NCBI GenBank assembly: GCA_017549185.1
Contig: JAFYVJ010000040.1
Span: forward strand, 1 to 50,593
From: Roseburia sp.
GTDB lineage: Bacteria; Bacillota; Clostridia; Lachnospirales; Lachnospiraceae
Direction: 5' to 3'
DNA: 50,593 bases
Positions 43,619 through 50,593 of this stretch are shown in pieces (position 1 is the stretch's first letter; each line of letters starts with the position of its first letter). Both the position numbers and the translations under genes were made by a program. The notes under the pieces were generated by a model. It had not been told where the DNA came from. It was given only the letters and a program-made list of their open reading frames with translations, and ran no database searches.

Positions 43619-43918
43619 ATGAGTAATGAATACAACGGGATGGCTATCGGTGTGTTTGAGTTAGACAGTGAATGTGCCTGTTTTGTAGCTTTGGATGCTG
43701 CAGCAAAAGCAGCTTCAGTTAAAATACAATCGGTTGAGAGAAATCGTTTGAAATCGGGTGCCTGTGTGAAAATGAGAGGAAGCATTTCAGATGTAAAAGC
43801 TGCCATGGAGGTTGCTTTGGAAACGGCTGCACCAATTTCCAAGATTTATTCACACACCATCATTGCAGCACCTACAGATGGAACCGAAATGGCTGCTGCC
43901 ATGACGATCAACAAGTAA
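43619..43918 (+). CDS. Bacterial microcompartment (BMC-H) shell protein, first
   Basis: A single BMC domain of 99 residues: GMAIGVFELDSECACFVALD, AAAKAASVKIQSVERNR, SGACVKMRGSISDVKAAMEV and a late beta strand with SHTIIAAPT. Family hexamers tile the shell of protein organelles such as those for ethanolamine, propanediol or choline. ACGGAG lies 6 nt before the ATG. It is 18 nt upstream of a second BMC gene. No vertex (EutN/BMC-P) gene and no encapsulated enzyme is in the window. The domain is somewhat divergent, so confidence is lower than for the second gene. Confidence 0.8.
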   Translation: MSNEYNGMAIGVFELDSECACFVALDAAAKAASVKIQSVERNRLKSGACVKMRGSISDVKAAMEVALETAAPISKIYSHTIIAAPTDGTEMAAAMTINK

Positions 43919-43936
43919 GATTCAGGAGGTATATAT

Positions 43937-44224
43937 ATGTCATATAGTGCATTCGGATTAGTGGAAGTCCTTGGCTCAGCCAATGCTGTGATTGTGACGG
44001 ATCAGCTTCTTAAAATTGCGGAAGTTTCTTACGTGACACATGATACTAAGTGCGGTGGTCATGCATTGGTATTTGTGACAGGAAGTGTATCAGCGGTTTC
44101 AGCTGCCATAGAACATGTGAAAGAGAATAGAACTTGCGAGATTTTTGCTTCTGCTGTAATCTCTAATCCTTCACAGGAGATGATTGAGATAGTAGAGGCG
44201 TTTAAAGCACGTAGAATGAAATAA
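43937..44224 (+). CDS. Bacterial microcompartment (BMC-H) shell protein, second
   Basis: A 95-residue shell protein with a clear BMC-H pattern: AFGLVEVLGSANAVIVTDQL, LKIAEVSYVTH, GGHALVFVTGSVSAVSAAIE and a C-terminal helix IEIVEAFKARRMK. AGGAGG lies before the ATG. It is cotranscribed with the first shell gene, and both end at one terminator. As an orphan pair they may supply tiles to a shell encoded elsewhere, or form a specialised assembly; both ideas are inference. Confidence 0.85.
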   Translation: MSYSAFGLVEVLGSANAVIVTDQLLKIAEVSYVTHDTKCGGHALVFVTGSVSAVSAAIEHVKENRTCEIFASAVISNPSQEMIEIVEAFKARRMK

Positions 44225-44250
44225 TAATAAGCCCAGGCGGGGTGTAGTTG

Positions 44251-44311
44251 CTCCCTTTTTGGTAGATAAGTGAAATAATAGTAACTTGTTACCGGAAAGG
44301 GAGTATTTTTT
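44251..44311 (+). terminator. Terminator of the shell-protein operon
   Basis: CTCCCTTTTTGGTA and TACCGGAAAGGGAG pair with two G-T wobbles, followed by ATTTTTT. Confidence 0.75.
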
Positions 44312-44339
44312 ATGTTTCTAAAGTAGATAAAAATAGATA

Positions 44340-44405
44340 TCATACAACATCTTCGTTTTTGAAAATAGAACTTCGCAAGGTATTCACCACCAAGGGAAGA
44401 ACCCG
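44340..44405 (-). pseudogene. 3' remnant of a second MATE transporter gene
   Basis: The minus strand encodes VLPLVVNTLRSSIFKNEDVV followed by TGA (44342-44340). This matches the end of the intact MATE protein, VIPLVVNTLRNPIFKKNDII. About 20 codons survive; upstream the frame loses all resemblance. At the DNA level the tail differs considerably from the intact gene, so it is an old paralogue rather than a recent copy. Confidence 0.65.
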
Positions 44406-44447
44406 ATGAAAAGTGGCAGGGCAAGTATCATATTTTTACTATTGTAA

Positions 44448-44508
44448 AAAAGTATAAAGAGTTATAAAATAAAAATAAAAGTATAAAGAATAATCAAAAG
44501 TATAAAGA
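44448..44508 (+). repeat. Three 13-bp direct repeats upstream of the ATPase gene
   Basis: AAAAGTATAAAGA occurs exactly at 44448-44460, 44477-44489 and 44496-44508, with a degenerate AGTTATAAAA between the first two. The last copy runs into the GAGGAG ribosome site. The array resembles iterons or tandem operator sites. Confidence 0.75.
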
Positions 44509-44519
44509 GGAGATTTTTT

Positions 44520-45587
44520 ATGCAGAATCCTTTTACAACAACTTTTAGTAAGGCACCAGAGTATACTTATATTGCTACAAATAAAATAGATGAAATTTTG
44601 GAGAATTTTAGTTATCAGAATCCTTCTGAATCTGTGTATAAGATTACAGGAGTTAGAGGTTCCGGGAAAACAGTAATTCTTGCTAAGGTTGAGGAAGAAT
44701 TAAGAAATGATTTTAATAAGGAAAACGGATGGCTTGTTTTTGATTTAAACCCTACGAGAGATATGCTTGGACAGATAGCGGCAATGCTTCATAAAGAGGG
44801 ATTTGGGAAAAATGATATAAAGAATAGGAGCGTAACCATTTCGGCGACCGTGCTTGGTTCTGGTGGTGGAGTAGGATATGCTTCTGAAAAAGAAGATCTT
44901 TTTTTTGACATGGGAGTTGAAGTAGAATCTATGATTAAGCAGGCGCAAGAAAAAGGAAAGAAGATTCTTATTGGAATTGATGAGGTCTCAAAGACATCGG
45001 AAATGATAAAATTTGCATCTGAATATGGAAGATGGCTTAGAGCGAATTATCCGGTATATCTTGTATGTACAGGTCTTTATGAGAATATACAGGAAGTCTG
45101 CAATGTGAAAAATCTTACGTTTTTTAGAAGAGCAACAACGATAAAAACGGAGCCGCTTAATATAGTGAGAATGTCTGAAATGTATAAAAATAGACTTAAT
45201 ATTAAGGCTGAAGAAGCGCGTGAAATGGCAAAATGTACGAAGGGGTACGCGTATGCTTTTCAAAAGCTGGGATCCTTATATTTTAAAAAGAAAAAAACGG
45301 AATGTTTAGAGGATTTAATTCCGGAATTAAAGGCAGAGTTGTTTGCTTATTCTTACGAAAAGATTTGGGAAGAAATGACGGAGGCGGATCGTTTTTTAGT
45401 GAGTCTTTTGATAGAAAAAACAGACTATAAGAGAGAAGAAGTACTGAAACTTATGGGGGAGCGTGCAGGTAATTATTCTATGTATAGAGATCGTTTGTTA
45501 AAACGGGGAATTTTGGAATCGCGCCAGGCGTATATTTCATTGGCGTTGCCTTATTTTACAGATTATTTAAAAGAATATTGTTTATAA
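44520..45587 (+). CDS. Orc/Cdc6-like P-loop ATPase with winged-helix tail
   Basis: An ATPase of 355 residues. Walker A GVRGSGKT spans 44-51, Walker B ILIGIDEVSK contains Asp154 and Glu155, and LVCTGLYENI (about 181-190) is the sensor strand. The C-terminal 80 residues (DRFLVSLLIEKTDYKREEVL to the end) look like a winged helix, as in archaeal-type AAA and Orc1/Cdc6 relatives. GAGGAG precedes the ATG. Many gut clostridia carry such orphan ATPases of unknown role; some relatives carry a nuclease-like DUF234 tail, which is absent here. The gene stands alone between a MATE remnant and a strong terminator. Confidence 0.75.
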   Translation: MQNPFTTTFSKAPEYTYIATNKIDEILENFSYQNPSESVYKITGVRGSGKTVILAKVEEELRNDFNKENGWLVFDLNPTRDMLGQIAAMLHKEGFGKNDIKNRSVTISATVLGSGGGVGYASEKEDLFFDMGVEVESMIKQAQEKGKKILIGIDEVSKTSEMIKFASEYGRWLRANYPVYLVCTGLYENIQEVCNVKNLTFFRRATTIKTEPLNIVRMSEMYKNRLNIKAEEAREMAKCTKGYAYAFQKLGSLYFKKKKTECLEDLIPELKAELFAYSYEKIWEEMTEADRFLVSLLIEKTDYKREEVLKLMGERAGNYSMYRDRLLKRGILESRQAYISLALPYFTDYLKEYCL

Positions 45588-45596
45588 TTTATGTAG

Positions 45597-45650
45597 AAAA
45601 TCCGAGCAGAAATGCCCCGATATTTTGTCGGAGCATTTCTGCTCGGATTT
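45597..45650. terminator. Bidirectional terminator between convergent genes
   Basis: AAAATCCGAGCAGAAATGC and GCATTTCTGCTCGGATTT form an almost uninterrupted 18-bp stem. The right arm covers the stop codon of the convergent XRE gene. Confidence 0.88.
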
Positions 45651-45969
45651 ATTTGTAACTATCAATTACCGTTTGAATAGCCTTTTTCTGAGAAGAAGAT
45701 AAGTGACGATATTTTTCTATCAATGTAAATTCTTCAGCGTTGAGCATATTGGCTTGAACAGGTTCAATTTTGTGAGGTATATCGGTATATTCTACGAGGT
45801 AGTCAATAGAAGTATTGAAATAATCTGCCATGCGTGTAAGAGTTTCAATATCAGGAACGGTGATACTATTTTCATATTTGTAAACTGACTGTTGGCTGAT
45901 GTGTAAAATGTCAGCTAATTTTTGTTGGCTTAAATTGTGCTGTGTTCGTAACAATTTTAGATTTTTCAT
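45649..45969 (-). CDS. XRE-family transcriptional regulator
   Basis: About 106 residues. The helix-turn-helix (about 1-60) reads LKLLRTQHNLSQQKLADILH, then ISQQSVYKYENSITVPDIET. A helical tail (LNAEEFTLIEKYRHLSSSQK) probably dimerises. The start at 45969 has AAAGGATG upstream; the extension to 46047 is hydrophobic and unlikely. It is divergent from the DUF4352-like gene, and the shared region contains two TTnAAAGTGT direct repeats (about 46030 and 46053) that might be operators. Confidence 0.85.
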   Translation of the reverse strand: MKNLKLLRTQHNLSQQKLADILHISQQSVYKYENSITVPDIETLTRMADYFNTSIDYLVEYTDIPHKIEPVQANMLNAEEFTLIEKYRHLSSSQKKAIQTVIDSYK

Positions 45970-46037
45970 ACACCCACATCCTTTCCTGCATAGTATTTTA
46001 CCAATTGTAATAAAATAAAAATAAAACTTTAAAAGTG

Positions 46038-46066
46038 TTGCAAACAAAACCTTGAAAGTGTATAAT
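46038..46066 (+). promoter_or_regulatory. Sigma-A promoter of the zinc-ribbon/DUF4352-like gene
   Basis: TTGCAA (46038-46043), a 17-bp spacer and TATAAT (46061-46066). Two AAAGTGT repeats overlap the promoter, consistent with control by the divergent XRE protein; the control itself is inference. Confidence 0.7.
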
Positions 46067-46135
46067 TTGTGTCATAGCATATATGCACAATATATATGTG
46101 GGAGAAATGATTTATATACAAAAGGAGAAATTATC

Positions 46136-46801
46136 ATGGCAGGAAAAACAAAATTATGTAGGCATTGTAAAAGTGAAATAGCAAAAGATGCAAAAGTTTG
46201 CCCGAATTGTAGAAAAAAGCAGGGGGGAATTTTAAAATGGGTAGGAATTGCGATAGTGGTTATTTTTGTTATTGGCTTATTTGGAGGTGATGAAGAAGAG
46301 TCATCAACAGTAAAAGATGTCACTAACCAGAACATTTCAGAACCGCAGGTTGTAACAACAGAAACTAGTGATGTGGCAGAGGATGTGAGTTCTCAAGTAA
46401 CAGAAACAAAAGAGTTTTTTGTTGCAGGCGAATCTTTTGAAGTGAATGGTCTTGTCATAACGATAAATGAGATTAGTACAGATTTTACAGATTATGAAGA
46501 TACCTATAATCTGTATACCCCGGAAGAAGGAACAAAGTATATTATGGTATCATTTACATATCAAAATAATGATGATACAGATGCATATGTAAGTATTTAT
46601 GACTTTGACTGCTATGCAGATGGTACATTATGTGATCAGACATACTATTTCAATGGCGATTTTGTAAATGGAAATATTTCTTCGGGAAGAAATGTATCGT
46701 TTGAAACACATTATGTTGTGCCGGCAGATGCAGCAGAAATAGAGTTAGAATATACTGCGAATGTGTGGACAGATGAAAAAGTGATTATTAAAGTGCAATA
46801 G
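46136..46801 (+). CDS. Zinc-ribbon membrane protein with DUF4352-like domain
   Basis: A protein of about 221 residues. A zinc ribbon (CRHCKSEIAKDAKVCPNCRK, about 8-27) is followed by one TM helix (about 33-48). A polar Thr/Ser/Glu-rich linker leads to an extracytoplasmic Ig-like domain (about 100-221) with EVNGLVITINEISTDF, YIMVSFTYQNND and ETHYVVPADAAEIEL, typical of DUF4352. The function is unknown, often linked to surface or stress roles. AAGGAG lies 8 nt before 46136; the earlier ATG at 46052 lies upstream of the -10 box and is rejected. Confidence 0.82.
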   Translation: MAGKTKLCRHCKSEIAKDAKVCPNCRKKQGGILKWVGIAIVVIFVIGLFGGDEEESSTVKDVTNQNISEPQVVTTETSDVAEDVSSQVTETKEFFVAGESFEVNGLVITINEISTDFTDYEDTYNLYTPEEGTKYIMVSFTYQNNDDTDAYVSIYDFDCYADGTLCDQTYYFNGDFVNGNISSGRNVSFETHYVVPADAAEIELEYTANVWTDEKVIIKVQ

Positions 46802-46813
46802 ATAAAAATATGG

Positions 46814-46846
46814 AAACGTCTCGAGCATGGTACTCGGGACGTTTTT
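46814..46846 (+). terminator. Rho-independent terminator
   Basis: AAACGTC...CGAG and CTCG...GACGTTTTT form the stem, with a T-run at the end. Confidence 0.82.
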
Positions 46847-46885
46847 GTATTCAAAGGAATAGTTTATATTTTTTTAAGAAATAAA

Positions 46886-46928
46886 TTAGCACTCACCTGT
46901 TGAAAGTGCTAACAATTCGTGTTATAAC
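46886..46928 (+). promoter_or_regulatory. CIRCE operator and sigma-A promoter of clpB
   Basis: TTAGCACTC (46886-46894), a 9-nt spacer and AAGTGCTAA (46904-46912) match the CIRCE consensus except one base. TTGAAA (46900-46905) lies 17 bp before TATAAC (46923-46928), so the HrcA repressor site overlaps the -35 box. An hrcA gene is not in the window. Confidence 0.9.
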
Positions 46929-46948
46929 TAAAAATGTAATGAGGGAAA

Positions 46949-47001
46949 AACTTCTGGTACGAATGAGAGCTTGCGGAAGCGTACATACTGACCAGAAGAC
47001 A
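46949..47001 (+). promoter_or_regulatory. Stem-loop in the clpB leader
   Basis: CTTCTGGT and ACCAGAAG form the base of a hairpin that also pairs GTACG/CGTAC and GCTT/AAGC inside. It lies between the promoter and the ribosome site (GAGAGG near 47014) and does not cover the latter. It might stabilise the mRNA or respond to temperature. Confidence 0.45.
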
Positions 47002-47026
47002 TTGGTAAAGAAAGAGAGGTAACGCT

Positions 47027-49609
47027 ATGAACATTCAGAAATTTACACAAAAGTCAGTGCAGGCTATCAATGACTGTGAAAAGCTTGCCTACGAATATGG
47101 CAATCAGGAGATTGAACAGGAGCATTTATTAGTTGCACTGTTACAGCAGGAAGATGGTCTGATTTTGAAACTGATTGAAAAAATGGAAATCCAGAGAGAA
47201 CATTTTAAGGATAACGCTATCCGAAAACTGGCAGCACGTGTAAAAGTGTCCGGCGGACAGGTTTTTGTAGGTCAGGAACTTAATAAAGTGCTGATTCATG
47301 CAGAAGACGAAGCGAAGCAGATGGGAGATGAGTATGTTTCTGTGGAGCATTTGTTCCTTTGCTTATTGAAATATCCAAACAGAGCGATGAAGGAGCTTTT
47401 TAAGGAGTATGGCATCACTAGAGACCGTTTCTTACTGGCACTTTCAACGGTTCGTGGCAACCAAAGAGTGACTTCCGATAACCCGGAAGCAACTTACGAT
47501 ACATTAGAAAAATATGGTTATGACATGGTGGAACGTGCCCGCAACCAAAAGTTAGACCCTGTTATCGGGCGTGATGCAGAAATCAGAAATGTCATCCGCA
47601 TTTTATCCAGAAAAACGAAAAATAATCCTGTCTTAATCGGTGAGCCGGGTGTCGGTAAAACGGCAGCAGTTGAAGGACTGGCACAGCGAATTGTCCGTGG
47701 AGACGTACCGGAAGGATTAAAGAATAAAAAGTTATTTGCCCTTGATATGGGGGCACTTGTAGCAGGTGCAAAATATCGAGGGGAGTTTGAAGAGCGTTTA
47801 AAAGCAGTGCTGGATGATATCAAAAATTCTGACGGTGAAATCATTCTTTTCATCGATGAACTTCATACTATCGTGGGTGCCGGAAAGACAGACGGTGCCA
47901 TGGATGCAGGCCAGTTATTAAAACCAATGCTTGCTCGTGGTGAACTTCACTGTATCGGTGCTACAACCTTAGACGAATACCGTGAGTACATCGAAAAAGA
48001 CGCGGCATTGGAACGAAGATTCCAGCCGGTCATGGTGGATGAGCCGACCGTAGAAGATACGATTTCGATTTTGCGAGGATTAAAGGAACGCTATGAAGTA
48101 TTCCATGGTGTAAAGATTACAGACGGTGCACTGGTTTCCGCAGCAGTGCTGTCTAACAGATATATTTCGGATAGATTTTTGCCGGATAAGGCGATTGACC
48201 TTGTGGATGAGGCGTGTGCATTGATTAAGACAGAACTTGATTCTATGCCGACCGAGTTGGATGAATTAAATCGTCGTATCATGCAGATGGAGATTGAAGA
48301 AACTGCACTGAAAAAAGAAGATGACCGTCTTAGCCAGGAACGTTTGGCGAATCTGCAGAAAGAACTTGCAGAATTAAAAGACCTGTTTAGTACGCAGAAA
48401 GCACAGTGGGAGAATGAAAAGACTTCTGTGGAGCGTGTGCAGAAGCTGCGTGAAGAGATTGAGGTTGTGAAAAACGACATCAAGACAGCTCAGCAAAACT
48501 ATGATTTAGAGAAGGCTGCGGAATTGCAGTATGGCAAATTACCGCAGTTGCAGAAACAGTTGGAAATAGAGGAAGAGGAAGTAAAGAAACGCGAAATGTC
48601 ACTGGTTCATGAGAACGTCAGTGAAGAAGAAATAGCGAAAATTATTTCCCGTTGGACTGGAATTCCGGTTGCAAAATTAACCGAAAGTGAGCGTAACAAG
48701 ACGTTACATTTGGATGAGGAATTGCACAAACGTGTGATTGGACAGGACGAGGGCGTTACCAAGGTGACAGAAGCAATCATCCGTTCTAAAGCAGGTATCA
48801 AAGACCCAAGTAAGCCCATCGGTTCTTTCCTTTTCTTAGGACCAACAGGTGTTGGAAAAACAGAATTGGCAAAAGCTTTGGCAGCAAGTCTTTTTGATGA
48901 TGAATCTAATATGGTACGACTTGACATGAGTGAGTACATGGAGAAGTATTCCGTATCCCGTTTAATCGGAGCACCTCCGGGATATGTAGGCTATGATGAG
49001 GGCGGACAGCTTACAGAGGCAGTTCGTAGAAAACCATATTCTGTCGTTCTTTTTGATGAAGTGGAAAAAGCACATCCAGATGTATTTAACGTGCTATTAC
49101 AGGTACTTGATGATGGTCGAATTACTGACTCGCAAGGACGTACTGTTGACTTTAAAAATACGATTATTATCATGACTTCTAATTTGGGCTCTGCTCATTT
49201 ATTAGAGGGCATTGATGAAAATGGTGATATTAATCCGATGTGTGAAAATGCAGTGATGAGTGAACTTCGTGGTCATTTTCGTCCAGAATTTTTGAACCGT
49301 TTGGATGAAATCATTTTGTTTAAGCCTCTGACGAAGAGTAATATCGGAAATATCATCACATTATTGATGGCAGAATTAAATAATCGCTTAGCAGACCGTA
49401 ATATTTCGATAGAATTAAGCGATGCTGCAAAAGCATTTATTGTAGAAAACGGATATGACCCAATCTACGGGGCAAGACCGTTAAAGCGTTACTTGCAGAA
49501 GCATGTAGAGACTTTATCTGCGAAGTTGATTTTAGCGGATGAAGTAGGAGAGGGTGATACCATTTTCATTGATACAGAAGGTGATAAATTAGTAGCAAAC
49601 GTGAAGTAA
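47027..49609 (+). CDS. clpB: ATP-dependent chaperone ClpB
   Basis: This Hsp100 disaggregase has 860 residues and works with DnaK to dissolve protein aggregates. The N-domain (1-145) opens [20 protein letters not shown]. The first AAA+ module has Walker A GEPGVGKT (205-212) and [14 protein letters not shown] coiled-coil M-domain (about 400-530), rich in Glu and Lys, separates ClpB from ClpC and ClpA. The second AAA+ module has GPTGVGKT (605-612), ends [15 protein letters not shown] and lacks the ClpP-binding loop of ClpC/ClpA. GAGAGG precedes the ATG. A CIRCE operator indicates HrcA heat-shock control. Confidence 0.95.
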   Translation: MNIQKFTQKSVQAINDCEKLAYEYGNQEIEQEHLLVALLQQEDGLILKLIEKMEIQREHFKDNAIRKLAARVKVSGGQVFVGQELNKVLIHAEDEAKQMGDEYVSVEHLFLCLLKYPNRAMKELFKEYGITRDRFLLALSTVRGNQRVTSDNPEATYDTLEKYGYDMVERARNQKLDPVIGRDAEIRNVIRILSRKTKNNPVLIGEPGVGKTAAVEGLAQRIVRGDVPEGLKNKKLFALDMGALVAGAKYRGEFEERLKAVLDDIKNSDGEIILFIDELHTIVGAGKTDGAMDAGQLLKPMLARGELHCIGATTLDEYREYIEKDAALERRFQPVMVDEPTVEDTISILRGLKERYEVFHGVKITDGALVSAAVLSNRYISDRFLPDKAIDLVDEACALIKTELDSMPTELDELNRRIMQMEIEETALKKEDDRLSQERLANLQKELAELKDLFSTQKAQWENEKTSVERVQKLREEIEVVKNDIKTAQQNYDLEKAAELQYGKLPQLQKQLEIEEEEVKKREMSLVHENVSEEEIAKIISRWTGIPVAKLTESERNKTLHLDEELHKRVIGQDEGVTKVTEAIIRSKAGIKDPSKPIGSFLFLGPTGVGKTELAKALAASLFDDESNMVRLDMSEYMEKYSVSRLIGAPPGYVGYDEGGQLTEAVRRKPYSVVLFDEVEKAHPDVFNVLLQVLDDGRITDSQGRTVDFKNTIIIMTSNLGSAHLLEGIDENGDINPMCENAVMSELRGHFRPEFLNRLDEIILFKPLTKSNIGNIITLLMAELNNRLADRNISIELSDAAKAFIVENGYDPIYGARPLKRYLQKHVETLSAKLILADEVGEGDTIFIDTEGDKLVANVK

Positions 49610-49640
49610 ATAGACTTGCAATGAAACATTATTTGTATTA

Positions 49641-49689
49641 GTATAACCATACAGACAATGAATGTAGAAAATTGTCTGTATGGTTATAC
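49641..49689. terminator. Long perfect hairpin after clpB
   Basis: GTATAACCATACAGACAA (49641-49658) and its exact complement (49672-49689) give an 18-bp stem and 13-nt loop. No strong T-run follows, so it may act more as a 3' stabiliser than a classical terminator. Confidence 0.65.
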
Positions 49690-49893
49690 GATTTTATCAA
49701 GGTGTTTTCAGGTGCCTTATATTCAAGCAGTCTGCTTGGATAATCAAAATTAGAATCTTTCCAGTTCTGGAAAATATTCCAATTTATGAATCATTTATTT
49801 TTAAATCTTATTTTATAGTAGCACATTGTCTGTTGCTCTTTTTTCGTATAATTTTTACAGACAGTTTCTACATAGGCTACAGGAAGGAGCCCT
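49690..49893. other. Intergenic region without a recognisable gene
   Basis: AT-rich sequence. A short open frame here has no ribosome site and no protein-like composition. AGGAAGGAG just before 49894 is the ribosome site of the next gene. Confidence 0.5.
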
Positions 49894-50478
49894 ATGGGAA
49901 AAGATGTAGAATGGAAGTCCTTTTTTGAGGATAATCATCGGTATGCCGACATTATCAACGGCATCGGCTGTGGTGGCATGCAGGTAGTAAAAGATACTGA
50001 TTTGACAGAGGTAGATACTGCTTCAAAAAAGAAGCACCGGGATCTGCTGCGGAAAGCGGCATTAGGTATGAATTTTGTAATTGTTGGTATTGAAAATCAA
50101 GATGAGAGAGATTATGAATTGCCACTACGTAATATGCACTATGATGTTACAAATTATCAGAAGCAGATGGCAAAAATTCGTAAAGTGGTTCGGTCGGATG
50201 CGAAAGGTTTGGAACCGGGAGAATATATGTATGGATTTAAGAAAGACAGCAAGCTAAATCCGTTAGTTACTTTTATTTTGTATTCCGGAAAGGAGACATG
50301 GGAAGGACCGAATTGTCTGCATGATATGTTGAATTTTGCAGATATCCCGCCGATATTACAAAATATGGTGCCCAATTATAATATCAATGTGATTGATATT
50401 CGTAAATTTGAAAATACAGAAGTATTTCAAACAGATGTGAAACAGGTATTTGATTGTAAAACTGCACTTTATCCCTAA
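49894..50478 (+). CDS. Rpn-family PDDEXK protein, apparently shortened
   Basis: 194 residues. The sequence follows the Rpn/PDDEXK transposase-like pattern of Lachnospiraceae: WKSFFEDNHRYADIINGI at the N-terminus, FVIVGIENQDERDYELPLRN with the IENQ catalytic strand, then NPLVTFILYSGKETWEGPNC and NYNINVIDIRKFENTE. Relatives of this type are usually about 300 residues with a helical C-terminus. Here the frame stops soon after the nuclease-like core, so the gene is shortened or decayed. AGGAAGGAG precedes the ATG. No transposon ends are visible. Confidence 0.7.
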   Translation: MGKDVEWKSFFEDNHRYADIINGIGCGGMQVVKDTDLTEVDTASKKKHRDLLRKAALGMNFVIVGIENQDERDYELPLRNMHYDVTNYQKQMAKIRKVVRSDAKGLEPGEYMYGFKKDSKLNPLVTFILYSGKETWEGPNCLHDMLNFADIPPILQNMVPNYNINVIDIRKFENTEVFQTDVKQVFDCKTALYP

Positions 50479-50593
50479 TTTAAACCTCAAATTATTTCTA
50501 AATCCTTTTCTCTGTTTTTTCACTTTTATCCTAAGATTTCATCAGATTGTTTCTAAAAATTGTGTATACAAAAGAACCGGTGATTTTTAAAAA
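50479..50593. other. End of window, AT-rich
   Basis: No gene, hairpin or clear promoter is seen in the last 115 bases. Confidence 0.4.

Noticed and set aside
44448-44508. CRISPR array
   Set aside because: The repeats are only 13 bp with 6-16-bp gaps and AT-rich, and no cas genes occur in the window.
49680-49928. 82-codon frame between clpB and the Rpn gene
   Set aside because: It starts inside the clpB hairpin, lacks a ribosome site and overlaps the Rpn start.

Overview
The window is AT-rich chromosomal DNA from an anaerobic, spore-forming Firmicute, most likely a Lachnospiraceae-type clostridium. The evidence is a complete spoIIAA-spoIIAB-sigF operon, spoIIR, a GerA-type germinant receptor, a Csp-like germination protease, a CIRCE-controlled clpB, an MBOAT/DHHW acyltransferase pair, FapA-like and zinc-ribbon TPR proteins, and Rpn-family (PDDEXK) pseudo-transposases. 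A sigma-28-like promoter suggests the organism is or was motile. I see no rRNA, tRNA, CRISPR array, intact prophage or complete insertion sequence.

Layout. 1-2.7 kb: 3' part of a TtcA-like tRNA thiolation gene and a Csp-like subtilase. 2.7-3.65 kb: debris, with a small integrase-like/membrane chimera and a truncated gene remnant. 3.6-8.2 kb: a complete carbohydrate-type ABC importer operon (ATPase, two permeases, solute-binding lipoprotein). 8.3-15.1 kb: housekeeping genes (lipoprotein, DUF1846, polysaccharide deacetylase, AlkD-like, RarA, aminotransferase). 15.2-17.2 kb: an Rpn nuclease and a DUF5610-like protein on the minus strand. 17.4-23.9 kb: ispE, a GntR regulator, a germinant receptor with fused B and C subunits, spoIIR and a DUF1934 protein. 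24-26.5 kb: small regulators, membrane proteins and a PPIase lipoprotein. 26.7-32 kb: asnS, a lipoprotein, MBOAT and DHHW acyltransferase genes. 32.2-35.5 kb: FapA-like, a 47-residue protein and a TPR protein. 35.8-37.3 kb: the spoIIA operon. 37.5-41.6 kb: an ABC-type ATPase/FtsX-like permease pair. 42-50.5 kb: MATE exporter, two orphan microcompartment shell proteins, an Orc/Cdc6-like ATPase behind direct repeats, an XRE regulator, a DUF4352-like protein, clpB and a shortened Rpn gene.

The most striking material lies between genes. (1) A modular family of short palindromic elements with ends like GTAACTATTCAG occurs about ten times. Two 133-bp copies carry hairpins at the same positions with unrelated stem sequences that remain complementary, which is the covariation expected of a selected fold. 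(2) The last 36 nt of asnS recur in inverted orientation downstream, making a roughly 224-nt palindrome closed by a GAAA tetraloop, with several arm differences preserved as G-U pairs. (3) A separate hairpin repeat sits directly before ribosome binding sites of unrelated genes. Among the genes, the GerB-GerC fusion, the orphan shell-protein pair and the ATPase with iteron-like repeats deserve a second look.

All family names come from reading motifs by eye; no database search was run.
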